Assembly: GCF_014837015.1 (NCBI RefSeq)
Contig: NZ_JACSPT010000003.1
Location: 33,379 to 97,378, forward strand
Source: Acinetobacter pecorum
Lineage (GTDB): Bacteria; Pseudomonadota; Gammaproteobacteria; Pseudomonadales; Moraxellaceae
Direction of reading: 5' to 3'
Length of the DNA stretch: 64,000 bases
The translations under genes were made by a program, and so were the position numbers. Positions 29,192-38,261 of this stretch are shown here, piece by piece (position 1 is the first letter of the stretch; the number at the start of each line of letters is the position of its first letter). The notes beneath the pieces are model-generated. The model did no database searches. It was not told the origin of the DNA and saw only the letters and a program-made list of their open reading frames with translations.

Positions 29192-32100
29192 ATGGCTCAA
29201 TTCTTTATTCATCGCCCGATTTTTGCATGGGTGATCGCATTGGTAATTATGCTGGCGGGTATTTTAACCATCAGCAAAATGCCGATTGCGCAATATCCGA
29301 CTATCGCTCCGCCAACCATCACCATTTCTGCAACTTATCCAGGTGCATCTGCTGAAACTGTTGAAAATACAGTAACCCAGATCATTGAGCAGCAGATGAA
29401 TGGTATGGACGGATTACGTTATATTTCGTCCACCAGTGCGGGTAATGGATCTTCGTCTATTGCTGTAAACTTTGAACAGGGTATAGACCCTGACCTGGCG
29501 CAAGTTCAGGTTCAAAACAAATTACAGTCTGCTACCGCACTACTTCCTGAAGATGTACAGCGTCAGGGTGTGCGTGTTACCAAGTCTGGTGCCAGCTTCT
29601 TACAGGTACTGGCTTTCTATTCGCCAGATGGCACCCTGACTGCAGATGACATTAAAGACTATGTGAACTCCAACATTTCTGAACCTTTAAGTCGAGTCGA
29701 AGGTGTCGGTGAAGTTCAGGTCTTTGGTGGTTCATATGCCATGCGTATCTGGCTGGATCCAGCCAAAATGGCAAGTCTGCAAGTCACTCCAAGTGATATT
29801 GCTACCGCAATTCGTACCCAGAATGCACAGGTTGCCGTAGGTCAGCTCGGTGGAGCACCTGCAGTAAAAGGTCAAGTACTGAATGCGACAGTCACAGCAC
29901 AAAGCCTGTTACAAACCCCGGAACAGTTCAGCAATATTTTCCTGAAAAATACCACGTCAGGTGCACAGGTTCGCCTCGGTGATGTAGCACGTGTAGAACT
30001 GGGTGCAGATAACTACCAGTTTGATTCCAAATTTAATGGTAAACCGGCCGGTGGTGTAGCCATTAAGCTGGCTACAGGCGCCAATGCCCTGGATACTGCA
30101 AAAGCAGTTGAAGAGCGCTTAAAACAGTTACGTCCAAACTATCCTGAAGGGATGGTAGATACACTGGCTTTCGATACCACGCCTTTCATTCAGTTATCGA
30201 TTGAATCTGTGGTTCATACCCTCATTGAAGCGATTATTCTGGTCTTCATCGTCATGTTCCTGTTCTTGCAGAACTGGCGTGCGACCATCATTCCAACCAT
30301 GGCGGTTCCAGTCGTGGTATTGGGGACCTTTGCTGTTATTAATGTCTTCGGCTTCTCGATTAACACCCTGACCATGTTTGCCATGGTACTGGCGATTGGT
30401 CTTCTGGTCGATGATGCGATTGTCGTGGTCGAAAACGTGGAACGGGTAATGACGGAGGAACACCTCGATCCGGTTTCTGCAACTGAAAAGTCAATGAAAC
30501 AGATTTCTGGTGCATTAATTGGTATTACTTCGGTACTTTCTGCAGTATTCGTGCCTATGGCATTCTTCGGTGGTACGACCGGGGTTATTTATCGCCAGTT
30601 CTCGATTACTCTTGTGACTGCAATGGTTTTATCGCTCATTGTGGCGCTCACCTTTACCCCTGCCCTGTGTGCGACCCTGCTGAAACAGCATGATCCTAAC
30701 AAACCAGAAAGTAATGGTGTGTTTGCACGCTTCTTCCGCTGGTTTAACAGCAGCTTTGAAAAGATGTCAGTGAAGTATCAGGGCGGAGTTAACCGCATGA
30801 CTCACAGCAAGATCTTTTCGGGCATCATTTACGCTGTAGTACTGGGTATTATTGTTCTTATTTTCCAGAAACTGCCTTCTTCGTTCCTGCCGGATGAAGA
30901 TCAGGGTGTAGTAATTGCACTGGTACAACTACCACCGAACGCAACGCTGCAAAGAACTGATAGTGTAGTCAATACCATGACTAACTATTTCCTGGAAAAC
31001 GAGAAAGATACAGTTCAGTCCGTATTTAGTGTGGCAGGTTTCTCCTTTACCGGCGTAGGTCAAAACGCAGGTCTGGCTTTCATTAAACTGAAAGACTGGT
31101 CTGAACGTACCAATCCGGAAGCTCAGGTCGGTGCCATCATTCAACGGGGTATGGCATTAAACATGATTGTGCAGGATGCTTCTTACATCATGCCGCTACA
31201 GTTACCTGCAATGCCAGAACTGGGTGTATCCGCTGGCTTTAACCTGCAGCTCCAGGCAGCAGGTGGCCAGACTCATGAACAGCTTCTTGCAGCCCGTAAT
31301 GCAATTTTGGGCATGGCAGCAAAAGATCCACGTCTGGCGGGTGTACGTCCGAATGGTCAGGAAGATACACCTCAGTACCATGTGATTATCGATCAGGCAC
31401 AAGCGGGTGCTATGGGCGTGAGCATCGCTGAAATTAACACCACCATGGGCATGGCGTGGGGCGGTTCGTATATCAACGATTTCGTAGATCGCGGTCGTGT
31501 CAAGAAAGTCTATGTACAGGGTGAAGCAGATGCGCGCATGATGCCGCAAGATCTGGATAAATGGTATGTCCGTAATAATCGCGGTGAAATGGTTCCTTTC
31601 TCGGCATTTGCAACAGGCGAATGGACTTATGGTTCGCCACGACTAGAACGTTACAATGGCGTATCGTCTATGAACATCCAGGGTACTCCGGCGCCAGGTG
31701 TCAGCTCGGGTGCAGCCATGCAGGCCATGGAAGAAATTATAGCGAAGTTACCGGAAATGGGCTTGCCAGGTTTCGACTATGAATGGACAGGTTTGTCGCT
31801 GGAAGAACGTGAATCTGGTGATCAGGCTCCATTCCTGTATGCCCTGTCGTTATTGATTGTATTCCTGTGTCTGGCAGCCTTGTATGAAAGCTGGTCAATT
31901 CCGTTCTCGGTGCTGCTGGTGGTGCCATTAGGTATTGTGGGTGCGTTATTACTGACCTTTGGTGGGATGATGCTGTTCCAGAATCCAAACCTGTCCAATA
32001 ACATCTACTTCCAGGTAGCGCTTATTGCAGTCATTGGTCTTTCTGCGAAAAATGCCATCTTGATTGTCGAATTCGCTAAAGAGCTGCAAGAACAAGGTGA

Positions 32101-32368
32101 AGAATTATTTGATGCTACCTTGCATGCGGCAAAAATGCGTTTACGCCCGATTATCATGACCACTTTAGCCTTTGGTTTTGGTGTATTACCGCTTGCCCTG
32201 TCTTCAGGTGCTGGTGCTGGTAGCCAGCACTCGGTAGGTTATGGTGTACTCGGTGGTGTTATCAGCTCGACCTTATTAGGTATCTTCTTTATCCCGGTAT
32301 TCTATGTATGGATTCGAAGTGTCTTTAAATACAAACCAAAAACACAAAATCAGGAGTATAAGTCGTAA
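29192..32368 (+). CDS. adeJ: RND efflux inner-membrane transporter
   Basis: A 1058-residue HAE1-family proton-driven drug pump, close to AdeJ. It has 12 predicted membrane segments, two large periplasmic loops and the proton-relay motif GLLVDDAIVVVENVER in helix 4, with two Asp residues. The N-terminus FFIHRPIFAWVIALVIMLAGILTI and RLEGVG-like SRVEGVGEVQVFGG are characteristic of AcrB-type pumps. AAGGAG lies 9 nt before the ATG. It expels antibiotics, dyes and detergents when partnered with AdeI and AdeK. The adeK ATG overlaps its TAA. Confidence 0.96.
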   Translation: MAQFFIHRPIFAWVIALVIMLAGILTISKMPIAQYPTIAPPTITISATYPGASAETVENTVTQIIEQQMNGMDGLRYISSTSAGNGSSSIAVNFEQGIDPDLAQVQVQNKLQSATALLPEDVQRQGVRVTKSGASFLQVLAFYSPDGTLTADDIKDYVNSNISEPLSRVEGVGEVQVFGGSYAMRIWLDPAKMASLQVTPSDIATAIRTQNAQVAVGQLGGAPAVKGQVLNATVTAQSLLQTPEQFSNIFLKNTTSGAQVRLGDVARVELGADNYQFDSKFNGKPAGGVAIKLATGANALDTAKAVEERLKQLRPNYPEGMVDTLAFDTTPFIQLSIESVVHTLIEAIILVFIVMFLFLQNWRATIIPTMAVPVVVLGTFAVINVFGFSINTLTMFAMVLAIGLLVDDAIVVVENVERVMTEEHLDPVSATEKSMKQISGALIGITSVLSAVFVPMAFFGGTTGVIYRQFSITLVTAMVLSLIVALTFTPALCATLLKQHDPNKPESNGVFARFFRWFNSSFEKMSVKYQGGVNRMTHSKIFSGIIYAVVLGIIVLIFQKLPSSFLPDEDQGVVIALVQLPPNATLQRTDSVVNTMTNYFLENEKDTVQSVFSVAGFSFTGVGQNAGLAFIKLKDWSERTNPEAQVGAIIQRGMALNMIVQDASYIMPLQLPAMPELGVSAGFNLQLQAAGGQTHEQLLAARNAILGMAAKDPRLAGVRPNGQEDTPQYHVIIDQAQAGAMGVSIAEINTTMGMAWGGSYINDFVDRGRVKKVYVQGEADARMMPQDLDKWYVRNNRGEMVPFSAFATGEWTYGSPRLERYNGVSSMNIQGTPAPGVSSGAAMQAMEEIIAKLPEMGLPGFDYEWTGLSLEERESGDQAPFLYALSLLIVFLCLAALYESWSIPFSVLLVVPLGIVGALLLTFGGMMLFQNPNLSNNIYFQVALIAVIGLSAKNAILIVEFAKELQEQGEELFDATLHAAKMRLRPIIMTTLAFGFGVLPLALSSGAGAGSQHSVGYGVLGGVISSTLLGIFFIPVFYVWIRSVFKYKPKTQNQEYKS

Positions 32369-33840
32369 TGCAAAATCTATGGTCTATTACAGGTCGTAGC
32401 ATTGCGGTATCTGCCCTTGCGCTGGCTTTGACTGCCTGTCAAAGCATGCGCAGTCCAGAACCCGTTGCGCAGGCAAATATCCCGAGCAGCTATACCAATG
32501 CGTCTGGTACTTCTGTAGCAGAACAGGGTTATAAAGAGTTTTTTGCTGACCCGCGTTTACTGCAGGTGTTGGATTTAGCGCTGAATAATAACCGCGACCT
32601 GCGTACTGCAGCACTCAATATTCAACGTGCCCAGCAGCAGTATCAGATTAGCGAAAATAACCAGTTACCTACGATTGGTGCCAGTGGCAGTGTACTGCGT
32701 CAGGACACTTTAAATAACAGTGCCCAGAACCGCGGTCCTATCACCAGTTATAACGTAGGACTAGGCGTAACCGCATACGAACTGGATTTCTGGGGCCGTG
32801 TCCGTAGTCTGCGTGATAATGCGCTTGATACATTCTTTGCGACCCAGAGTGCACGTGATGCGACCCAGATCTCACTGATTGGTCAGGTTGCACAAGCATG
32901 GCTCAGCTATTCATTTGCCAATGCCAATCTGGCATTAGCGCAACAGACGCTGCAAACCCAACTTGAGTCATACAATCTGAACAGGAAACGTTTTGACGTT
33001 GGGATCGACAGTGAGCTTCCTGTACGTCAGGCACAAATTTCAGTAGAAACAGCGCGTAACGATGTTGCCAACTACCGGACTCAGGTGGCACAGGCGCAAA
33101 ACCTGTTAAACCTTCTGGTGGGCGAGCCAGTGCCAACCAGCTTATTACCAGCACAACGTGTTACCCGTATTACTTCCAATACTGCACTAGGTGCGGGATT
33201 GCCAAGTGATCTGCTGATTAACCGTCCGGATATCCGTGCAGCAGAATATCGTCTGTCTGCAGCAGGTGCCAATATTGCGGCAGCTCGCGCACGTCTGTAC
33301 CCGACCATCAGCCTGACCGGCTCTGCAGGTCTGGCGTCAACTGATCTGGGTGATCTGTTTAAGTCTGGTAGCTTTGTCTGGTCAGTAGGCCCAAGTCTGG
33401 ATATTCCAATTTTTGATTGGGGTACCCGTCAGGCCAATATCCGCATTTCTGAAACTGATCAGCAAATTGCCTTGTCAGATTACGAAAAGTCGATTCAAAC
33501 TGCTTTCCGTGAAGTCAGTGATGCCCTGGCAGTTCGCCAGAATATTGGTGATCGTCTTGCAGCTCAGCGCCGTCTGGTTGAAGCAACTAATACGACCTAT
33601 CGTTTGTCACTTGCACGTTTCCGTGCCGGGATTGACAGCTATCTGAGCGTACTGGATGCACAACGTGCTTCTTATGCTGCAGAACAGGGTTTATTATTGC
33701 TTGAACAGGCCAATCTGAACAATCAGGTTGAAGTCTATAAAACCCTGGGTGGCGGCTTAAAAGTCAATACAACCGACATCGTGCCGAACCCGCCGTCTGT
33801 GTCTGAACAACGCCGCGCGGCCGAACAGCAAGCGCAATAA
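32368..33840 (+). CDS. adeK: RND efflux outer-membrane channel
   Basis: A 490-residue TolC/OprM-like outer-membrane factor, with lipoprotein signal LALALTACQSM ending in the lipobox. Two repeated halves with the LDLALNNNRDLRTAALN and VGPSLDIPIFDWGTR segments form the trimeric tunnel. The ATG overlaps the adeJ stop by one nucleotide, so it is translationally coupled. The tail (about 20 residues) is polar and Gln-rich. A terminator follows, closing the pap2-adeIJK unit. Confidence 0.95.
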   Translation: MQNLWSITGRSIAVSALALALTACQSMRSPEPVAQANIPSSYTNASGTSVAEQGYKEFFADPRLLQVLDLALNNNRDLRTAALNIQRAQQQYQISENNQLPTIGASGSVLRQDTLNNSAQNRGPITSYNVGLGVTAYELDFWGRVRSLRDNALDTFFATQSARDATQISLIGQVAQAWLSYSFANANLALAQQTLQTQLESYNLNRKRFDVGIDSELPVRQAQISVETARNDVANYRTQVAQAQNLLNLLVGEPVPTSLLPAQRVTRITSNTALGAGLPSDLLINRPDIRAAEYRLSAAGANIAAARARLYPTISLTGSAGLASTDLGDLFKSGSFVWSVGPSLDIPIFDWGTRQANIRISETDQQIALSDYEKSIQTAFREVSDALAVRQNIGDRLAAQRRLVEATNTTYRLSLARFRAGIDSYLSVLDAQRASYAAEQGLLLLEQANLNNQVEVYKTLGGGLKVNTTDIVPNPPSVSEQRRAAEQQAQ

Positions 33841-33856
33841 ATTCCAGACAGATCAA

Positions 33857-33884
33857 GAAAAGCTCACTTCGGTGGGCTTTTTTT
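33857..33884 (+). terminator. Terminator after adeK
   Basis: AAAGCTCAC and GTGGGCTTT pair around TTCG (one G:T pair), ending in a T run. Confidence 0.88.
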
Positions 33885-33947
33885 ATTGCATTTTCAAGGC
33901 AGTTTTCCTATTGTCATAGGCTAGCGATTTATTTAGAAAACATACAC

Positions 33948-34304
33948 ATGTTACTTAGCAATCTGGAATCTGTACCGGGACATACCATTCGTCAGCAAAT
34001 AGATGTCGTTTATGGAAGTACCGTACGCAGCAAGCATGTCGGACGTGACCTACTGGCCGGGCTAAAAAATATTGTGGGTGGTGAACTTACTGCCTATACC
34101 GAACTACTGGAAGAATCCCGTCAGGAAGCGATGAACCGTATGATTGAAAAAGCTCGCAGTATGGGGGCCAATGCAGTTGTCGGCATTCGCTTCTCGACTT
34201 CTAATATTGCCCAGGGTGCTTCTGAGCTCTTTGTTTATGGTACAGCCGTAGTGGTTGATCCGGTCATGCCAAAATTACCCGATCCTTTTCCGCAGGCAGA
34301 TTAA
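33948..34304 (+). CDS. YbjQ-family (UPF0145) protein, first of pair
   Basis: A 118-residue soluble protein with the YbjQ fold: the VYGSTVRSKHVGRDLLAGLKNIVGGELTAYTELLEESRQEA run and SMGANAVVGIRFSTSNI are the family core. The family is thought to form pentameric assemblies and is sometimes labelled heavy-metal-binding, but its true role is unknown. It is followed after 3 nt by a second YbjQ gene, so the two are coupled. Confidence 0.9.
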   Translation: MLLSNLESVPGHTIRQQIDVVYGSTVRSKHVGRDLLAGLKNIVGGELTAYTELLEESRQEAMNRMIEKARSMGANAVVGIRFSTSNIAQGASELFVYGTAVVVDPVMPKLPDPFPQAD

Positions 34305-34307
34305 AGC

Positions 34308-34748
34308 ATGGACGGTTTAATTTTCCAGGTCATCATTTTTGCCATCCTGTTTAGTGTCGGGTTTGGATTTGGCCGTTATAACGAACGTAAACATTTTCGC
34401 TATCTGGATGAACAGGAACAACGTCTGGCATATATTCAGATGAACAGTAGTCGCTTTATCATGTCTGAATATTCTGGACAAATGATCAGTAGCAATGTGG
34501 TTATTTCCCATGATTATTTTAAATATGCCATTGCCAGTGTCCAGAATATGCTGGGTGGCCGTCTGACCAGCTATGAAAGCGTGGTAGAGCGTGCACGACG
34601 CGAAGCAATTGTACGTTTAAAACTTGAGGCTGAAAAAATCGGGGCGACCCAGATTATGGGAATCCGTCTCAGCACCACTGAACTCGGCATGCAAGGCGGT
34701 ATGGTGGAAGTCTTTGCTTATGGTACTGCACTAAAACAGCCTTCTTGA
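34308..34748 (+). CDS. YbjQ-family protein with membrane anchor
   Basis: A 146-residue relative of the preceding protein, but with an N-terminal hydrophobic helix (about residues 3-22, then RYNERKHFRYLDEQ) that should anchor it in the inner membrane. The YbjQ core (SVQNMLGGRLTSYESVVERARREAIVRLKLEAEKIGATQIMGIRLS) is kept. The gap to the first copy is 3 nt, pointing to a soluble and a membrane-bound subunit that could co-assemble, which is inference. Confidence 0.85.
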   Translation: MDGLIFQVIIFAILFSVGFGFGRYNERKHFRYLDEQEQRLAYIQMNSSRFIMSEYSGQMISSNVVISHDYFKYAIASVQNMLGGRLTSYESVVERARREAIVRLKLEAEKIGATQIMGIRLSTTELGMQGGMVEVFAYGTALKQPS

Positions 34749-34966
34749 CCAAACTGAATGTCTACCCAGAAACTCTGCCGAGCTGATCCAGCCCTGCTAC
34801 ACGATTCTGGTACTCAAATGACTAAACCTGAATAGACATACCGCTTTAAAGAGGAAATAGAGCGATAGGCAGTCATTGAGTCCGACTTCAAGCCGCTGGA
34901 ATCATCTTTATTCCCTATTATTCTGTGCTAGGATATTAAGTAATCAGCAGAATAAATATAAATAAG

Positions 34967-35641
34967 ATGATGCAGTTTCTCGACTCTATAAAAACTACAC
35001 TTCAATTCCATCTGTATTTCTTTATTATTTTCCCAGCCATCTTGGTATTTTATCTGGTCTTACAGACCCTCACTCCTTTAAGCTGGTCCAGCTGCTTATT
35101 AAGCAGCTGGAATATCGCGATCTATGCTTATTTGTTTTTTACTATAAAAAAGCTTTGGCACATTGACCACGCTCATATTCTGCAACGTGCCATGCAACAG
35201 GATGCCGGTAAATGGATCATTCTATTTCTGGTGATCATTACGCTGATCATTTGTTTTATTGCAATTATTATTGAAATTAACCATTTACCCAAAAATCCCC
35301 TGATTAGAACCGGCCATTTAATCCTGTCTGTTATCACTATTATCTCAGCCTGGTTCCTGATGCATACGATTTTTGCCATTCACTATGCACATGATTTTTA
35401 TTTGGCTCTGGAAAAACAGCAACAAGGCGGACTGGATTTTCCCAACACCGCGAATCCGACTTATCCGGACTTTCTATATTTTAGCTATATCATCGGAACT
35501 TCTGCGCAAACGGCAGATGTCTCCATTACTTGCCAATCTATGCGGGTGTTAAATACCCTACATCTGCTTTTGGCTTATGGATTTAATACCACCATTCTGG
35601 CTATCAGTATTAACGTCACGGCAAACTTTATCAGCAATTAA
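34967..35641 (+). CDS. DUF1345-like membrane protein
   Basis: A 224-residue integral membrane protein with about five helices. The C-terminal TYPDFLYFSYIIGTSAQTADVSI segment is the DUF1345 signature, with the usual PDF.YFS..IG...Q..DV pattern. The function is unknown to me. Tandem ATG codons mark the start. It is a single-gene unit, 218 nt after the YbjQ pair. Confidence 0.78.
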   Translation: MMQFLDSIKTTLQFHLYFFIIFPAILVFYLVLQTLTPLSWSSCLLSSWNIAIYAYLFFTIKKLWHIDHAHILQRAMQQDAGKWIILFLVIITLIICFIAIIIEINHLPKNPLIRTGHLILSVITIISAWFLMHTIFAIHYAHDFYLALEKQQQGGLDFPNTANPTYPDFLYFSYIIGTSAQTADVSITCQSMRVLNTLHLLLAYGFNTTILAISINVTANFISN

Positions 35642-35755
35642 AAAGTGTCCTGAAAGAGGCAGCACACTGAAAATAGCCATCTACTGCCTCTATCTACTAG
35701 TATTCTCTAGTCTCTACATGACCGATTTTAAAGTTAATTATCTTGCTTCATAATT

Positions 35756-36253
35756 TCAGGCAGTCAGGTTTTTACGCAATTCATCTTCAACAATGCTGAG
35801 TTCAATTTCACTAAATTTACGAATCTCACCTTCGGCATGCTTTTCTAACATTCCACCCAGCAAAGGTACTTTAACTTTCACCGTCCAGTTTAACTGAAAC
35901 TGGATCTGATCTTTATCTCCAGTGACTGCACGCTGACAGGTAGCCTCAATCGGCAAATTGGCCCCAAGTTGTACCGTCGAGGTCATTTCATCCAGATTAC
36001 TGACATCGGTACGCTGCAAACGGAATGCATCTTTAAGTAGTTTTTTTGCCATATCCGGAATATTGACATCCAGGTTATAAGCACGTTTCAGGGTATACAT
36101 ATGCCCCTGCTTTTCCGAAACCAGGATCTCCAGATTTTGAGCAGGAATTCGATGACAAACTGCCTCATGTAAACGGATATCATTGGCCAAACGCTTAAAC
36201 TCATCAATGGACACGCCATTAATAATTGCTTTTACGGTGAACTGATGTGCCAT
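35756..36253 (-). CDS. DUF2505-domain protein
   Basis: A 165-residue soluble protein with an expected START-like/lipid-binding fold, recognised as DUF2505 from MAHQFTVKAIINGVSIDEFKRLANDIRLHEAV and the FQLNWTVKVKVPLLGGMLEKHAEGEIRKFSEIELSIVEDEL closing segment. The ligand and role are unknown. It is encoded alone on the minus strand, with the next minus-strand gene 150 nt away. Confidence 0.8.
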   Translation of the reverse strand: MAHQFTVKAIINGVSIDEFKRLANDIRLHEAVCHRIPAQNLEILVSEKQGHMYTLKRAYNLDVNIPDMAKKLLKDAFRLQRTDVSNLDEMTSTVQLGANLPIEATCQRAVTGDKDQIQFQLNWTVKVKVPLLGGMLEKHAEGEIRKFSEIELSIVEDELRKNLTA

Positions 36254-36403
36254 GCTATTTTTTCCTTATTTTTATTAAGTTATTTACATACACTACTTTT
36301 GACAGCAGCGAATAAAAGACCAAACACAGAGATGACTCTGCAATTTATATCAACTCTACAGTAGATGTCATTATTCTTTTATCGGGAAACAGCGGCAATC
36401 CGG

Positions 36404-36679
36404 TCAATGTTTGCAACATAGTTTTGCAGAGAACTGTTCCTGAACACAGCTGATCCGTAGCTGCATTTCGCCATAACAGATCAATGCATAAAACTCTTCG
36501 GCACCATCGTCCAGACCTGAAGCAAAATATTCAGTACCAGAGGGAAAAGCCTGCAACCAGTCAGCCTTATAAAAATCTGCAACTGATTCAAACTGCAAAT
36601 ACAATTCAGGCTCAGCCTCGATTTTCATCGCCAGAGCCATAAATTTCTGTAATTGTGCTTGATGAAAATCAATAATCAT
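36404..36679 (-). CDS. Hypothetical acidic protein
   Basis: A 91-residue soluble acidic protein rich in Glu, Phe and Tyr, ending in CCKH. No domain is recognised. AGGAAG lies 3 nt before the ATG, a close spacing. Cysteines occur at the C-terminal third (CYGEM, SCVQEQ, LCCKH). Confidence 0.55.
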   Translation of the reverse strand: MIIDFHQAQLQKFMALAMKIEAEPELYLQFESVADFYKADWLQAFPSGTEYFASGLDDGAEEFYALICYGEMQLRISCVQEQFSAKLCCKH

Positions 36680-36925
36680 GAACTTCCTGCTTCACTCCCC
36701 AGATTGTTCTTAAATAACTGTGCCACGGCTATGCATGAAAAAGACAGAAAGTTTTGCGGTTTTTTTCTCTAGCACCATGGCATAAAAGAAATGGGTTATA
36801 TGGGATATTCTCGCCCAGATAAAGACAAAGCTGGTAAAAAGTTCCATCTGATTTCATCAAGTTAAATCGACTGAGGTACACGGCTTGAGATCTTTAATAT
36901 TAGAGAGCGAATAAAAGTTGTCTAC

Positions 36926-37411
36926 CTAGGCACAGTCTGGATGCAAAAGGTCAGTACGGATTTCCTGCCGGTGCTCTTCTCCAAAACGGTCAACATGCAC
37001 GTAAAATATTCCATAGCGGCCGACATAATATTCTAGTGATTGATCATAGAAATTCCAAAAAATTGACCATTCCCCTAAATCCATCTGACGGATCTGGGTA
37101 CTACAGTGCATTGGCATCTTTTGTAATACTTCCTGCTGTAACTGTTCGGCCTGTGCTCGATTCCCAATATGCACCTGCCGTTGAAAGAATAGCTGTGCCA
37201 CATCATCAAACAGTTCCAGCTCATATGCATCCACTAGATACACCTGCTGCTCTTGCTCGATGACTTCTTGCTCTGTAATGCTCGAAATCTGTACCTGTTT
37301 TTTTAGGCACTTATGAGCCAGATGACGCTGAGCCTTATACATTTTCCTGCCCACAATCCAAGCAGCATTCAAAATGAATAAAACACATAATAGGAGGAGT
37401 AATTTCAGCAT
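36926..37411 (-). CDS. Hypothetical membrane-anchored protein
   Basis: A 161-residue protein with one N-terminal membrane helix (about residues 3-20) and a soluble Glu/Gln-rich part. The C-terminal half contains the aromatic segment DLGEWSIFWNFYDQSLEYYVGRYGIFYVHVDRFGEE. I do not recognise a family. Confidence 0.55.
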   Translation of the reverse strand: MLKLLLLLCVLFILNAAWIVGRKMYKAQRHLAHKCLKKQVQISSITEQEVIEQEQQVYLVDAYELELFDDVAQLFFQRQVHIGNRAQAEQLQQEVLQKMPMHCSTQIRQMDLGEWSIFWNFYDQSLEYYVGRYGIFYVHVDRFGEEHRQEIRTDLLHPDCA

Positions 37412-37805
37412 AATTGATCATCTCATGTGACTGATTCTTTTTTATTTTATTTTATCGCAGCAGGCGCAGCATTTACTGGAATAGCCCACGTGGATCCAGA
37501 ATACGTCTATTTTTTAGACAGTGCAAATTTACGGCTTATTTTTATAATTTATCTTCTTTTCTGGAGCATTTTCACCCCCTTCTCGAGTTCATTTTTATTT
37601 TAAGATTTAATTTACTTTGATTTTTATCTTTAGCTTCATCATGAAACTTAGGCACTTGAGATAATAAAAAAGGACAAATCCATAACAGACCTGTTCTTCA
37701 GGCGTATGGATATCAGCAAAAATTCTCAAAATCACTACAATATTGTTCTGTTTTTTACCTAGTGTTTTTTTATCAAATAAACCCTTCCTATAAATATTTG
37801 AGAAA
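37412..37805. other. Intergenic region, nothing recognised
   Basis: 394 nt of AT-rich DNA between a minus-strand hypothetical gene and the GNAT gene. I see no convincing small ORF, hairpin or promoter. Confidence 0.5.
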
Positions 37806-38261
37806 ATGAATAAGATTATGATTCGGGAAGGGAAGATCGAAGATATACCTCAGATTATTCAGGTGATTCATGACAGTATTCAGTCCTGTGTTCTGGATCA
37901 TCAGCGTGAAGCCAGCAAAATTCAAACCTGGCTAGAAAAATTTGATCATGCCAGCCTGATTGTCGACATGCTTTATAACGATTGCTGGGTTTACCTTGTA
38001 CATGACAAGGTGGTCGGGTTCTTATTGGTCAGTGATACTGGAGAAATCCGGATGCATTATATCGCCCCTAACTACCAGAGACTGGGATTTGGTACCCAGT
38101 TGTTTCACCAGATGCATCACACATTATTAAAGAAAAAAATTCATCAGATTGAAATACAGTCCACCCAGACTGCTTTAAGTTATTATCAACGCTGTGGCTT
38201 TCATCTGCATTCTGCCGGGTCAGAAGATGAGGTATGCCTTCTTTATAAATATGTTTTTTAA
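37806..38261 (+). CDS. GNAT-family N-acetyltransferase
   Basis: A 151-residue acyl-CoA-dependent transferase. The acetyl-CoA-binding motif A is seen as MHYIAPNYQRLGFGTQLFHQMHH (QRLGFG core), after the N-terminal MIREGKIEDIPQI helix. The acceptor is unknown. Its stop codon TAA overlaps the stop of the converging diguanylate cyclase gene, with both stops inside TTAA. Confidence 0.85.
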   Translation: MNKIMIREGKIEDIPQIIQVIHDSIQSCVLDHQREASKIQTWLEKFDHASLIVDMLYNDCWVYLVHDKVVGFLLVSDTGEIRMHYIAPNYQRLGFGTQLFHQMHHTLLKKKIHQIEIQSTQTALSYYQRCGFHLHSAGSEDEVCLLYKYVF

